Shown here: positions 1-8,343 of the stretch, one piece after another
Layout of the letters: the number at the start of each line of letters is the position of its first letter
Numbering within the stretch: position 1 is the stretch's first letter
Assembly (NCBI GenBank): GCA_018671895.1
Contig: JABHGV010000027.1
Location: 35,028-99,027 of the forward strand
Direction: 5' to 3'
Length of the DNA: 64,000 nt
Source: Rhodospirillaceae bacterium
GTDB lineage: Bacteria > Pseudomonadota > Alphaproteobacteria > Rhodospirillales > JABHCV01
Program-made: the position numbers and the translations under genes
Notes under the pieces: model-generated
Database searches by the model: none
The model's input: only the letters and a program-made list of their open reading frames with translations
Told to the model about the DNA's origin: nothing

Positions 1-5
1 GGAAG

Positions 6-82
6 TGGCGCACCCGGAGAGACTCGAACTCCCAACCTTCTGATTCGTAGTCAGATGCTCTATCCAATTGAGCTACGGGTGC
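6..82 (-). tRNA. tRNA-Arg (anticodon ACG)
   Basis: Read on the minus strand, the sequence folds as a standard tRNA cloverleaf. The acceptor arm pairs GCACCCG (76-82) with CGGGTGC (10-16). The anticodon loop CTACGAA carries ACG at 46-48, and the T-arm contains GTTCGAGTC. The CCA tail is encoded at 6-8. ACG (inosine-modified in bacteria) reads CGU/CGC/CGA arginine codons. Confidence 0.97.
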
Positions 83-303
83 CCTGCTGTTCCAGCATCC
101 GACACTTTGTTGGCAACCCGATACCAAGGGCCGATTTTGCAAAGACGTCACAAACCGTGTGCTGAGAGCGCGCATGAGATATCGCGTAGGCGACCAAATG
201 GCAATAGAAAACATCACCCTTGTACACCCGGTTGCACCCGTATTTCTGAATCCCGATGCCACCTTGTGTTTTTGACGAACACAGAGTGCATGAAAATAGG
301 TTC

Positions 304-332
304 TTGTCGCACCTATATACTTTGAGTAATAT
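304..332 (+). promoter_or_regulatory. Predicted sigma70-type promoter of the lipoprotein gene
   Basis: The -35 box TTGTCG (304-309) and -10 box TAATAT (327-332) are separated by exactly 17 bp. Transcription would start near 339 and leave a 5' leader of about 115 nt before the ATG at 454. This is a pattern match only. Confidence 0.55.
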
Positions 333-408
333 CCTGAAACATAAGGTTTATGGGGAACCAATATTTCATCAAATGTGAAATAATCATCGCGTTTCTACGC
401 ACATTGCG

Positions 409-417
409 TTATCCACA
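409..417 (+). promoter_or_regulatory. Isolated consensus DnaA-box-like site
   Basis: TTATCCACA is an exact match to the DnaA box consensus and lies in the predicted 5' leader, 37 bp before the start codon at 454. A single 9-bp match in 64 kb is close to chance expectation and no cluster surrounds it, so it is not an origin; at most it is a regulatory site. Confidence 0.2.
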
Positions 418-453
418 GATAATTGCTTTGCAAACAAAGGGCTCGTTCGCCAA

Positions 454-1632
454 ATGAAGCTGCTAGGGATTCGGGGATTTTCGGGGTTAAGCGCACTCGC
501 CATCGGCGCGGTGCTGCTGTTGCCTGCATGTTCATTCACAGAAGAAGCGCTGTGGCCTTCACTGACCGGTGAAGACCCGGCGGGTGCTCCTGCTGCGACC
601 ACGCAAACAGCGGCTGTTGAGCAACCTGCAACAGCTTCGACGTCTACGACGGCCGCGCCGCCAGCACTTGGAACCAATGATTTCAAGCCGCAAGGTGTTA
701 CCGCTGGCCAGTCAACAGGCACCTATGTCGGCAAAAAAGTTGTCGAGCTGCGCGCTGAACTGTCGCGCCTGCAGGCTTCGGTCTCGCAGAACAACGCCAT
801 CCTGCAACAGCTGCGGGCCCGCATCGTTCAGGATTCACAGCGCTATCATGCCACCGTCGCCAACATCAACACGCGCCTGCAAGTCGGCACCACACCTGGC
901 AACCCGATTTTGGTGCAGCAATTCAACAATGCGCGCGGCAATCTGGAACGCATTGACGCCGATACCGGCGAGTTGACGCAACTGGCGACCGCCGTATCGG
1001 CCAATTCGACCATGTCGGCATTCCTGTCGGAATCCAGCCGCGCCGCATTCAGTGTCTCGGGCGCCGTCGATGAAGATCACAAACAGCTCGCAATTCTGGA
1101 AGACGAAGTCAACCGGACCGTCGTTCTGATTGAACGCCTGTTGACGGAACTGGCCGAAGACATTCGCCGCCAGACCAATTACGTCTCGACCGAGCGTTCA
1201 AACCTGAACCTGCTGTCGGCCGGCATCAAGGGTGGCGAGATTTATGGCGCCAGCCTGGCCAATCAGGCGATTGTTGCAGCAGCCGGTGGTTCCGTGTTCC
1301 AGGGACCAGCCCGCGCCGTTGATACGACCGGACGCCGTCCACTTGTCGTTATCCGCTTTGACCGTCCCAACGTGCCTTATCAGCAGGCATTGTATGCCGC
1401 CGTTAGCCGGGTATTGGAACGCCGCCCCGGCGCGATCTTCGATCTGGTCGCCGTCGCCCCCGCAGTTGGCGGACCGGCACGGGTTGCACTGAATTCCAAC
1501 AAGGCACAGCGGTTCGCCGAAGATGTTCTTCGTTCCCTCATCGATATGGGGCTGCCGCCGTCGCGCGTTGCGATGTCTGGAAAAACCAGCGGCGAGGCGA
1601 AAAACAACGAGGTTCACCTGTATCTCAGGTAA
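454..1632 (+). CDS. Putative lipoprotein with coiled coil, unknown function
   Basis: I do not recognise a named family. The 392-aa product has a lipoprotein signal peptide: a hydrophobic stretch ends in the lipobox LLPAC, and the Cys at about residue 26 would be lipidated. An Ala/Thr/Pro-rich linker follows (about 45-80), then heptad-like helical segments (about 95-250) suggesting a coiled coil. The C-terminal ~100 residues alternate strand and helix and end in NEVHLYLR, which loosely resembles the end of OmpA-like peptidoglycan-binding domains. An envelope role (outer-membrane lipoprotein contacting peptidoglycan) is therefore an inference. The gene stands alone between a predicted promoter and a terminator. 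Confidence 0.7.
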   Translation: MKLLGIRGFSGLSALAIGAVLLLPACSFTEEALWPSLTGEDPAGAPAATTQTAAVEQPATASTSTTAAPPALGTNDFKPQGVTAGQSTGTYVGKKVVELRAELSRLQASVSQNNAILQQLRARIVQDSQRYHATVANINTRLQVGTTPGNPILVQQFNNARGNLERIDADTGELTQLATAVSANSTMSAFLSESSRAAFSVSGAVDEDHKQLAILEDEVNRTVVLIERLLTELAEDIRRQTNYVSTERSNLNLLSAGIKGGEIYGASLANQAIVAAAGGSVFQGPARAVDTTGRRPLVVIRFDRPNVPYQQALYAAVSRVLERRPGAIFDLVAVAPAVGGPARVALNSNKAQRFAEDVLRSLIDMGLPPSRVAMSGKTSGEAKNNEVHLYLR

Positions 1633-1661
1633 ATCCCTGAAAAAAATCCGGGAATTAATTT

Positions 1662-1702
1662 AAGGCGGTACCAGGAGTGATATTCCAGGTGTCGCCTTTT
1701 TT
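1662..1702 (+). terminator. Rho-independent terminator of the lipoprotein gene
   Basis: An 11-bp stem (AAGGCGGTACC with GGTGTCGCCTT, two G-U pairs) closes a loop that itself contains a short GGA/TCC pairing. The right arm runs into a T-tract. It starts 30 bp after the stop codon. Confidence 0.85.
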
Positions 1703-1967
1703 GTTGCTAAAAAGCCCCAAAAACAAAGGAAATCTCTATAGTTTCGATTGTTTTCAGCGGTCACGACCTGTTGCATTTTTGCACCACTGATAAATATAGG
1801 CGACACTCATATACAATGTTACTACGCACCCCTCACATAGGTTGTGTAGATTGGTTCTCGAATTAAATGATTTACATATGTGGTTGAGATACTTGGCTGT
1901 CTTATAGAATTAGGTCGCCGTCACAATCATTTCGAGACAACAATTGAGAGAGTGGGGGAATACCCAA
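1703..1967 (+). promoter_or_regulatory. AT-rich leader and promoter region of the FadL-type porin
   Basis: No gene is supported here. The stretch is distinctly AT-rich and must hold the promoter of the porin, but no -35/-10 pair with ideal spacing stands out. The most suggestive segment is TTGAGA to TATAGA near 1884-1908, whose spacing is too short. A purine-rich GAGAGAGTGGGGG ends about 11 nt before the ATG at 1968 and is the likely ribosome binding site. Confidence 0.4.
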
Positions 1968-3215
1968 ATGTTTACGACTAAAGCTAAAGTATCACTGGCT
2001 GGCGCAGTTGCCGCCATCGCGATTGCCGCTCCGTGGCATACCGCGAACGCCACCAACGGCGCACTGCCGGCATGTGTCGGCACCGAAAAGTGCGGCATGG
2101 GCGGCGCGGGCCTGACAATGGGCGCGGAAGCTATTTCCGCTGCAACCAACCCGGCAACGGCGGCTACCATGGGCAACACCGCTGGCATGTCTGTCGGTTG
2201 GTTCAAGGCCAATGTCACCAGGAACGTTACGTCCCAGTATGCGACTGACGATACCGAACAACAGAAAAGTAAGGCCGACCAGTTCGTTTACGGCACCATG
2301 GCCGTCAACTACGCGCTCAGCGATGACATCGGCGTCAACCTGTCGATTTATCCGGGTGGCGGCGGAGCGACCAAGTGGGAAAACGGTAATGTTGCGCAGG
2401 CTGCTGGCTTCAATAACTCGGCCGGTAACAACAGTCAGATTCGCTGGCGCATGCTGCACATCCAGCCGTCCGTTGGCTACAAGGTCAATGACAAGGCTTC
2501 CGTTGGTGCCGCACTGGTTATCTCCCGCGCCGACATGAAAACTGACTCACTCGGTGTCAGCTTTGCTTCCCCGGGACCCGGCGAGAAAAACAAGCCGGAT
2601 CGTCGTTGGGGCTGGGGCTTCAAACTTGGTGGTATCTACAAAGCCAGCGACAAGTTCTCCATTGGCGCCAACTACGAGTCGACTGTTAAGTACTCGCGTT
2701 TCGACGACTACACGGATCCGTTCAGCACCTCCGTCAATCGTCCGGAAACCATGAGCGCCGGCATCAGCTTCAAGCCGATGGGCGACGCAACCACCTTCGC
2801 CATTGACGGCAAGTATGTTGCCTACAGCGAAGAACAGGTCATGGGTAACGAACCTGGTGTTGCAGACACCGGCGGCTTCGGCTGGCGCGACCAGAAGATC
2901 ATCATGATCGGCGTCGAACATGACTACGACGATGACCTGACGCTGCGTGCAGGATTCAACCATGGCAACAGCCCGGTTGATGAAGAGCACGTCTACGCCA
3001 ACGTCCTGCTGCCGGCGATCGGAGAAGATCACTACACAGTCGGCCTGACCTACGCCATGTCCGACGAAATGGAACTTGGCTGGAGCGCTTACTATTCTCC
3101 GGGCAAGACCATTAAGGATAGCGGCCAAGGTAACGGCTACAGTGCTGCCAGTGGTGGCACCGAGTTGACCATGCAACAGCACGGCACTCAGCTTTCTGTG
3201 AAGTACAACTTCTAA
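1968..3215 (+). CDS. FadL/OmpP1-family outer membrane transport protein
   Basis: The product (415 aa from ATG 1968) belongs to the FadL/TodX/OmpP1 family of 14-stranded outer-membrane barrels that let long-chain fatty acids or other hydrophobic compounds cross the outer membrane. A Sec signal peptide ends at about residue 27 (HTANA). It is followed by the family's N-terminal hatch region, with the GGAGLTMG and NPATAATMG segments (NPA-type signature). The rest alternates amphipathic strands and ends in an aromatic residue (VKYNF), as barrel proteins do. An in-frame TTG lies at 1944, but the ATG has the better-placed ribosome binding site and a normal signal peptide start. The gene is monocistronic and followed by a strong terminator. 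The substrate cannot be told from sequence. Confidence 0.88.
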   Translation: MFTTKAKVSLAGAVAAIAIAAPWHTANATNGALPACVGTEKCGMGGAGLTMGAEAISAATNPATAATMGNTAGMSVGWFKANVTRNVTSQYATDDTEQQKSKADQFVYGTMAVNYALSDDIGVNLSIYPGGGGATKWENGNVAQAAGFNNSAGNNSQIRWRMLHIQPSVGYKVNDKASVGAALVISRADMKTDSLGVSFASPGPGEKNKPDRRWGWGFKLGGIYKASDKFSIGANYESTVKYSRFDDYTDPFSTSVNRPETMSAGISFKPMGDATTFAIDGKYVAYSEEQVMGNEPGVADTGGFGWRDQKIIMIGVEHDYDDDLTLRAGFNHGNSPVDEEHVYANVLLPAIGEDHYTVGLTYAMSDEMELGWSAYYSPGKTIKDSGQGNGYSAASGGTELTMQQHGTQLSVKYNF

Positions 3216-3247
3216 GAAATATCGATTATAAAGAACCCACTCTTTAG

Positions 3248-3280
3248 CCGCCCGTGACGAAGTCACGGGCGGTTTTCTTT
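3248..3280 (+). terminator. Strong terminator of the porin gene
   Basis: A perfect 11-bp stem (CCGCCCGTGAC with GTCACGGGCGG, loop GAA) is followed by TTTTCTTTT. It forms part of the first unit of the 50-bp tandem repeat. Confidence 0.9.
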
Positions 3281-3400
3281 TGCGTGGCCCTCCCGCCACC
3301 CGCGTGACATCGTCACGGGCGGTTTTCTTTTGCGTGGCCCTCCCGCCACCCGCGTGACATCGTCACGAGCGGTTTTCTTTTGCGTGGCCCTCCCGCCCTT
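3251..3400 (+). repeat. 50-bp tandem repeat, three copies, each carrying a terminator-like hairpin
   Basis: Units lie at 3251-3300, 3301-3350 and 3351-3400, with a period of exactly 50. The shared core is GCGGTTTTCTTTTGCGTGG followed by CCCTCCCGCC. Copy 1 has the perfect hairpin. Copies 2 and 3 keep CGTGAC-ATC-GTCACG and the T-rich tail but lose the outer pairing, and copy 3 has one further change (CACGAGC). Copies 2 and 3 are almost identical, so the array grew recently by tandem duplication of the terminator. Confidence 0.95.
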
Positions 3401-3440
3401 CCCCCTTGCCGCCCTGATCCAGGCGGCCCATTATTCAGAG

Positions 3441-4553
3441 ATGATAATTCCTCGTTCCTTCCTGTTTGTGCTGCTCATCGCCTGTGTCATCACCCTGCCC
3501 GCCCCGGCGACGGCAGAGCCCAATCCGGCGGCAATCGACCTGCCCGATGGTTTTTCCATTGAGACCTTCGTCGAGGTTCCGGGAGCGCGATCGATCTCTG
3601 TGGCACGGGAAATCGGAGCCGTCTTCGTCGGCACCCGCGACGACACGGTCTATGGCTTTCATGTCAACGGCGGCGTGCCGGGGCTGGTGCGCCCGGTCCT
3701 GACCAACCTGAAGGTGCCCAATGGCGTGCTGTGGCACGACGGCTGGCTGTATGTGGCAGAACAGCACCGAATTGTCCGCTATACGGCGTTTAATCTGGAG
3801 GTCGTCGAGACCGCCACCCCGGAAATACTGTTCGACGATCTGCCTGATGACCGCTGGCACGGATGGCGCTACATGACCTTAGGCCCGGACGGCATGCTGT
3901 ACGTCAGTGTCGGCGCGCCGTGCAACGTGTGCGAGACAGGCGGGCTGGAAGGAACCATCATCCGGATTAATCCCGAAGGCGGCGAGCCCGAGATTTTCGC
4001 CACCGGCGTGCGTAATTCCGTCGGTCTGGATTTTCATCCCCATAGCGGCGAGTTGCACTTCACCGATAACGGTGCCGACCGTATGGGCGACGATTCACCG
4101 CCCGACGAGTTGAACCACGCCCCCGTTCCCGGTCTTGATTTCGGCTTTCCCGTTTACGGCGGCGGCGCTGACCGGACACCCCAGTTCGACGACCAGCCCA
4201 TACCGAAAGACGCGGTTTTCCCGGAAATTCGCTTCGGTGCGCATGTCGCGGCTTTGGGCATCCATTTTTATCGCGGCGACATGTTCCCCGAACAATACCG
4301 CAGCGCCGCCTTCGTCGCCCAGCACGGCTCGTGGAACAGATCGGTGCCTGATGGTTATCGGATCGTCCGTGTCGATTTCGATGCAAAAGGAAAGGCCACG
4401 TCATACAAGACCTTTGCCGATGGCTGGCTGATGTCCCACGGGCAAGTCTGGGGACGCCCGGTCGATATCAAGGAACTGCCCGACGGATCGCTGCTGGTAT
4501 CGGACGACAATGCCGATGTTATTTACCGCATTACGTTCGATAAAGACTGGTAG
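3441..4553 (+). CDS. PQQ-dependent sugar dehydrogenase family protein (soluble aldose/sorbosone dehydrogenase type)
   Basis: The 370-aa product is a secreted six-bladed beta-propeller of the glucose/sorbosone dehydrogenase family, which oxidises sugars in the periplasm with pyrroloquinoline quinone as cofactor. The signal peptide (residues 1-24, ending ATA|EP) is clear. Family features include DLPDGFSIE near the N-terminus, LGPDGMLYVSVGAPCN, GTIIRINPEGGEPEIFATGVRNSVGLDFHP, a DNGADRMGDD metal-site-like loop and HGSWNRS. The start is ATG 3441: the frame is open further upstream, but that extension runs through the 50-bp repeats and would place the signal peptide internally. No pqq biosynthesis genes are in the window. 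Cofactor use is inferred from the family, and the true substrate is unknown. Confidence 0.85.
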   Translation: MIIPRSFLFVLLIACVITLPAPATAEPNPAAIDLPDGFSIETFVEVPGARSISVAREIGAVFVGTRDDTVYGFHVNGGVPGLVRPVLTNLKVPNGVLWHDGWLYVAEQHRIVRYTAFNLEVVETATPEILFDDLPDDRWHGWRYMTLGPDGMLYVSVGAPCNVCETGGLEGTIIRINPEGGEPEIFATGVRNSVGLDFHPHSGELHFTDNGADRMGDDSPPDELNHAPVPGLDFGFPVYGGGADRTPQFDDQPIPKDAVFPEIRFGAHVAALGIHFYRGDMFPEQYRSAAFVAQHGSWNRSVPDGYRIVRVDFDAKGKATSYKTFADGWLMSHGQVWGRPVDIKELPDGSLLVSDDNADVIYRITFDKDW

Positions 4554-4566
4554 GCAATCGCCGACG

Positions 4567-5442
4567 CTATTCGGCGGGGATGTTATCAATCAGCCGGGTG
4601 CTGCCCAGTTTTGCCGCCGCCAGCACTCGGGCCGGGCGGTCCTTGCCCAGTGCGCCATACGCTTCCAGAGTCTCGGCATCGCGCACCGTCAGGTAATCGA
4701 CGCTGGTGAACCCGGCGTCCAGCAATTGTGTGTGAGCCCATGCTTCAATACCGGCGACGTCTTCACCTGCGCCCGCTTTTTCTGCTGCGCCCAGCAGGGT
4801 CTGGTGCAGGGCCGGTGCAATGCGGCGTTCTTCGTCGCTCAAATACGCATTGCGCGACGACAGCGCCAGTCCATCATCGGCGCGAACGATAGCGACGCCC
4901 TCGATCACGGTAGGAATATCAAGATCACGCGCCAAGCGGCGAATGACCAGCAGTTGCTGATAGTCTTTTTCGCCAAAGTACGCGGTGTCGGCCCCGGCCT
5001 GGATCAACAACTTGGCAACCACGGTGGCAACGCCATCGAAGAAACCGGGGCGAAATTCGCCTTCCAGAATATCGCCCAGCCCGGCAACCGAAACTCCGGT
5101 TGAGTTGCCTCGCGCATACATTTCATCCGCACTGGGCGCAAACAACAGGTCGGTGCCGGCGACAGAGAGCTTATCGCGGTCGCCGTCTTCATCGCGCGGA
5201 TAGGTATCTAAGTCTTCGTTCGGGCCGAACTGTTTGGGATTGACGAACAGGGTCGCCACCGTGCGGTCCATGGCATTGACGGATTGCTCTATCAGCGCCA
5301 GATGCCCGGCATGCAGCGCGCCCATGGTCGGCACCAGCCCGACGCTGAGGCCATCCTTGTGCCAACTGCTAACGACCTGACGCAGGTCGGCGACGGTGCG
5401 CACGATCTCAAGCCCCTTCTTCGAGCCCTGATCATCAGTCAT
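4567..5442 (-). CDS. panC: Pantoate--beta-alanine ligase
   Basis: Pantothenate synthetase (291 aa) joins pantoate and beta-alanine with ATP to make pantothenate (vitamin B5), the last step before coenzyme A synthesis. The nucleotidyltransferase HIGH-type motif appears as [14 protein letters not shown], followed by [45 protein letters not shown] and [11 protein letters not shown], all typical of PanC. The start MTDDQ (5442) overlaps the end of panB by 8 nt, which suits translational coupling. An upstream in-frame ATG pair (5457, 5460) is an alternative. panB and panC form an operon in the order panB then panC. Confidence 0.96.
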   Translation of the reverse strand: MTDDQGSKKGLEIVRTVADLRQVVSSWHKDGLSVGLVPTMGALHAGHLALIEQSVNAMDRTVATLFVNPKQFGPNEDLDTYPRDEDGDRDKLSVAGTDLLFAPSADEMYARGNSTGVSVAGLGDILEGEFRPGFFDGVATVVAKLLIQAGADTAYFGEKDYQQLLVIRRLARDLDIPTVIEGVAIVRADDGLALSSRNAYLSDEERRIAPALHQTLLGAAEKAGAGEDVAGIEAWAHTQLLDAGFTSVDYLTVRDAETLEAYGALGKDRPARVLAAAKLGSTRLIDNIPAE

Positions 5443-6286
5443 CGGCGCTGTCGTCATCATCGGCGCCGGGGCGCATGGCAAAACAGTGTTCGGGGCCCGG
5501 AAAGACGCCCGAGCGTACGTCGTCAGAATAGGATTTGGCGGCGTCGGCAATCTGTTGGCCGAGGTCGGCATAGCGTTTGACGAACTTCGGCGTGAAATCG
5601 GTAAACAGGCCGACCAGATCTTCTGTAACCAGGATTTGCCCGTCGCATGCCGGTGAAGCACCGATGCCGATGGTCGGAATATCAATGGTCTCGGTTATTT
5701 TGCGGGCCAGCGGCTCGACTGTGCCTTCGACCACTGTGGCGAAGGCCCCTGCCTTGGCGACGGCGACGGCATCGGCAAGGATGCGGTCGGCCTCTTGCTT
5801 GTCCTGGCCGTGGGAACGAAAGCCACCGGCGGTATTGACCGATTGCGGCAACAGCCCGACATGGGCCAGAACCGGAATGCCGCGACGCGCCAGATATTCG
5901 ACTGTTTCGGCCATTTCGACGCCGCCTTCCAGCTTCACTCCGGCACAGCCGACTTCCTTCATCACCCGGGCGGCATTGCGAAAGGCCACTTCGGGGCTTT
6001 CCTGATAGGACCCGAACGGCATATCGACGATGACACAGGCTTTGCTGGAGCCCCGCATCACCGCCTTGCCGTGGGCAATCATCATATCCAGGGTGACACC
6101 CAAGGTGTCGTCCAGCCCGTACAGCACCATGCCAAGGGAATCACCGACCAGCAGCAGGTCCGTGTTCTCGTCGAGCAATTGCGCCGTCAGCGACGTATAG
6201 GCGGTCAGGCAAACCAGCGGTTCGCCGCCCTTGCGGGCAAGGATGTCGATGGCCGTTGTCTTTTTGTTGTCGCGATGGGCGCTCAC
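5435..6286 (-). CDS. panB: 3-methyl-2-oxobutanoate hydroxymethyltransferase
   Basis: PanB (283 aa) adds a hydroxymethyl group from methylene-tetrahydrofolate to alpha-ketoisovalerate, giving ketopantoate, the first committed step of pantothenate synthesis. The TIM-barrel motifs are present: [25 protein letters not shown] (magnesium-binding Asp), [35 protein letters not shown] and [14 protein letters not shown]. The length is normal for the family. It is the first gene of the panBC pair; the tail TRP-free acidic C-terminus (DDDDSADD) is unremarkable. The ketopantoate reductase gene panE is not nearby. Confidence 0.97.
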   Translation of the reverse strand: MSAHRDNKKTTAIDILARKGGEPLVCLTAYTSLTAQLLDENTDLLLVGDSLGMVLYGLDDTLGVTLDMMIAHGKAVMRGSSKACVIVDMPFGSYQESPEVAFRNAARVMKEVGCAGVKLEGGVEMAETVEYLARRGIPVLAHVGLLPQSVNTAGGFRSHGQDKQEADRILADAVAVAKAGAFATVVEGTVEPLARKITETIDIPTIGIGASPACDGQILVTEDLVGLFTDFTPKFVKRYADLGQQIADAAKSYSDDVRSGVFPGPEHCFAMRPGADDDDSADD

Positions 6287-6377
6287 GTTCTGGCACTCCG
6301 GAATATCAATTGCTGAGTTTCGGGGGAATCCTACCCCTACGGGCGACTTTTGTTAAGGCTTTTGCTGCGTTGCAGCA

Positions 6378-6488
6378 TTATTTCCGTCGCTGGAAACGGG
6401 ACTTGAACGCCCAATAAAGAACGCCCGCGAACAACACCAGCATGACGGCGACTTTATATTCCTGTAAAAGTTCCCTCAAAGTATCCAT
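6378..6488 (-). CDS. 36-aa membrane peptide resembling CcoQ/FixQ (cbb3 oxidase subunit)
   Basis: This small gene has an ATG at 6488 preceded by a good ribosome binding site (GCGAGGC ending 4 nt upstream). The peptide begins MDTLRELLQEYK, has one membrane span (VAVMLVLFAGVLYWAF) and a basic end KSRFQRRK. This layout and the LYWAF...RR ending match CcoQ, the small fourth subunit of cbb3-type cytochrome c oxidase. No ccoN, ccoO or ccoP is nearby, so the assignment is tentative; another single-span peptide is possible. It lies head to head with ggt, whose start is 61 bp away. Confidence 0.5.
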   Translation of the reverse strand: MDTLRELLQEYKVAVMLVLFAGVLYWAFKSRFQRRK

Positions 6489-6549
6489 AAAGCCTCGCCA
6501 CGCAATAAAGGGCTCGAAAATAACGACACCTACAGGGTAGCATAAGACG

Positions 6550-8334
6550 ATGAATAAACTGCTGAAATCAATCCTTCCGGTGCTGCTGGTGCTCAGCGTT
6601 GGGGCGTGTGCGAAACCAACTGCCCGCCCGGTCGCAGAGCCCAAGGCCCAGCCCGAGGCGGCGACCGCGAGCGCCCAGCCACATCAACGCCAATCGGTGC
6701 GTGCGGAAAAATCGATGATTTCCGTCGCTAACCCTCACGCCGCCAGGGCCGGACGCGCCATCTTGCGGGCCGGGGGCAGCGCCATAGATGCCGCCATTGC
6801 AGCCCAGATGGTCCTTAATCTTGTCGAGCCGCAATCGTCGGGCATCGGCGGCGGCGGTTTCCTGATGCATTTCAACGCCAAGAACGGCGATTTGGCGGCC
6901 TATGACGGTCGCGAGACGGCCCCGGCATCGGCAACGCCCGATATGTTCCTGAATACCGACGGCCAGCCGCTGGCCTTTTTCGACGCAGTTGTCGGTGGCC
7001 TTTCCGTCGGCGTACCGGGGGCTTTGCGAATGCTGGAGGCGGCACACAAGGAACACGGGCTCTTGCCTTGGGCAAAACTGTTCGAAGACGCCATCCGTCT
7101 TGCCGAAGGCGGCTTCACTGTATCGGAACGCCTGCACAAGCTGGTTGCGGGCGACCGCTATCTGAAACGTCACCGCACGACGGCGGCTTATTTCTACGAT
7201 GACACCGGCGCGCCGTGGCCTGTCGGACACATTTTGAAGAATCCCGAGCTGGCCGCGACCTTGCGCCAGATTGCCACAGGTGGTGCCGATGCCTTCTATC
7301 AAGGGCCCATCGCCCAGGCCATGGTCGATACCGTCAGCCATGGTATTGGCAATCCCGGCGGCCTGTCGCTGGCAGATTTGAGCGCCTATAAAACCATCAA
7401 GCGCGAACCGGCCTGCCTGTTTTATCGCAAATGGCTGGTCTGCGGGTTCGGCCCGCCGTCATCGGGCGGCCTGACGACCCTGCAAATTCTCGGCATGCTT
7501 CAGTCTTTTGATTTAGGCTCCATGAAACCGGGCAAAGACGGCTTGCCCGATGTTCGTGCCGTGCATCTGATATCGGAAGCCGCGCGTCTCGCCTTTGCCG
7601 ACCGCAACGCCTTTATCGCCGACGAGGATTTCGTCGCTGTACCATCGGCCGGCATGCTCGACCCCGGTTATCTGGAACGCCGGGCCGCAGAAATTTCCAC
7701 GAGTAGAAGCATCGGTCGGGCAGCGCCCGGAACACCCGGTGGGAAAACCAGCCAGTTCGCGCCGGGAACCAGCAGTCTTGGCCTGTCGACCACGCACATG
7801 AGCATCGTCGACGCCAACGGCAATGCCGTTTCCATGACCACCAGCATCGAAAACGCCTTTGGTTCGCGGATGATGGTCGGCGGCTTCCTGCTCAACAACC
7901 AGTTGACCGATTTCAACTTCAGGCCGACGGTTGACGGTCGCCCCGTCGCCAATGCCGCAGCACCCGGCAAGCGCCCACGGTCATCCATGTCGCCGACGCT
8001 GGTCTTTGATAATCAGGGCCGCGTCGTGCTGGCCATCGGTTCGCCAGGTGGCTCGCGCATTATCGGCTATGTGGTGAAGACGCTGATTGCAACACTGGAT
8101 TGGGAGATGGATATTCAGCAAGCCATCGACATGCCCAACTTCACCAACCGCAACACCCCGACGGACCTTGAGCAAGGCACCGCCATCGAGACGCTGGCCG
8201 ATAAGTTGAAGGCGCTTGGGCAGGAAATTCGCACCCGACCCATGACCAGTGGCCTGCACGGAATTCACATTGTCGACGGCGTCCTGTTCGGTGGTGCCGA
8301 CCAACGCCGCGAAGGTGTCGCTCTCGGTGATTAA
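6550..8334 (+). CDS. ggt: Gamma-glutamyltransferase (periplasmic lipoprotein form)
   Basis: This 594-aa Ntn-hydrolase cleaves gamma-glutamyl bonds, for example in glutathione, or transfers the glutamyl group. A lipoprotein signal (LSVGAC, Cys20) replaces the usual cleavable signal, so the enzyme should be anchored facing the periplasm. Family motifs are SGIGGGGFLMHF, YDGRETAP, GPPSSGG and the autoprocessing site LSTTHMSIVD. By analogy with the E. coli enzyme, Thr414 becomes the N-terminal nucleophile of the small subunit. GSPGGSRIIGYV completes the oxyanion and glycine-rich region. It appears monocistronic, convergent with the sensor kinase gene (9 bp gap). Confidence 0.95.
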   Translation: MNKLLKSILPVLLVLSVGACAKPTARPVAEPKAQPEAATASAQPHQRQSVRAEKSMISVANPHAARAGRAILRAGGSAIDAAIAAQMVLNLVEPQSSGIGGGGFLMHFNAKNGDLAAYDGRETAPASATPDMFLNTDGQPLAFFDAVVGGLSVGVPGALRMLEAAHKEHGLLPWAKLFEDAIRLAEGGFTVSERLHKLVAGDRYLKRHRTTAAYFYDDTGAPWPVGHILKNPELAATLRQIATGGADAFYQGPIAQAMVDTVSHGIGNPGGLSLADLSAYKTIKREPACLFYRKWLVCGFGPPSSGGLTTLQILGMLQSFDLGSMKPGKDGLPDVRAVHLISEAARLAFADRNAFIADEDFVAVPSAGMLDPGYLERRAAEISTSRSIGRAAPGTPGGKTSQFAPGTSSLGLSTTHMSIVDANGNAVSMTTSIENAFGSRMMVGGFLLNNQLTDFNFRPTVDGRPVANAAAPGKRPRSSMSPTLVFDNQGRVVLAIGSPGGSRIIGYVVKTLIATLDWEMDIQQAIDMPNFTNRNTPTDLEQGTAIETLADKLKALGQEIRTRPMTSGLHGIHIVDGVLFGGADQRREGVALGD

Positions 8335-8343
8335 ACAAGGTGA

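Larger units (their letters stand above)
83..453. other. Intergenic region before the first lipoprotein gene
   Basis: This stretch is more AT-rich than its surroundings and holds no convincing gene. It contains a good sigma70-like promoter (304-332), a short inverted repeat with arms ATTTCA and TGAAAT near 364-382, and one exact TTATCCACA match (409-417). The first 200 bases show no recognisable structure. Confidence 0.6.

Noticed and set aside
68..325. An 85-codon open frame beside the tRNA
   Set aside because: It starts inside the tRNA gene, has random-looking composition and no upstream signals.
409..417. DnaA box as a sign of the replication origin
   Set aside because: It is a single site with about even odds of occurring by chance in 64 kb, with no AT-rich unwinding region, box cluster or origin-linked genes.
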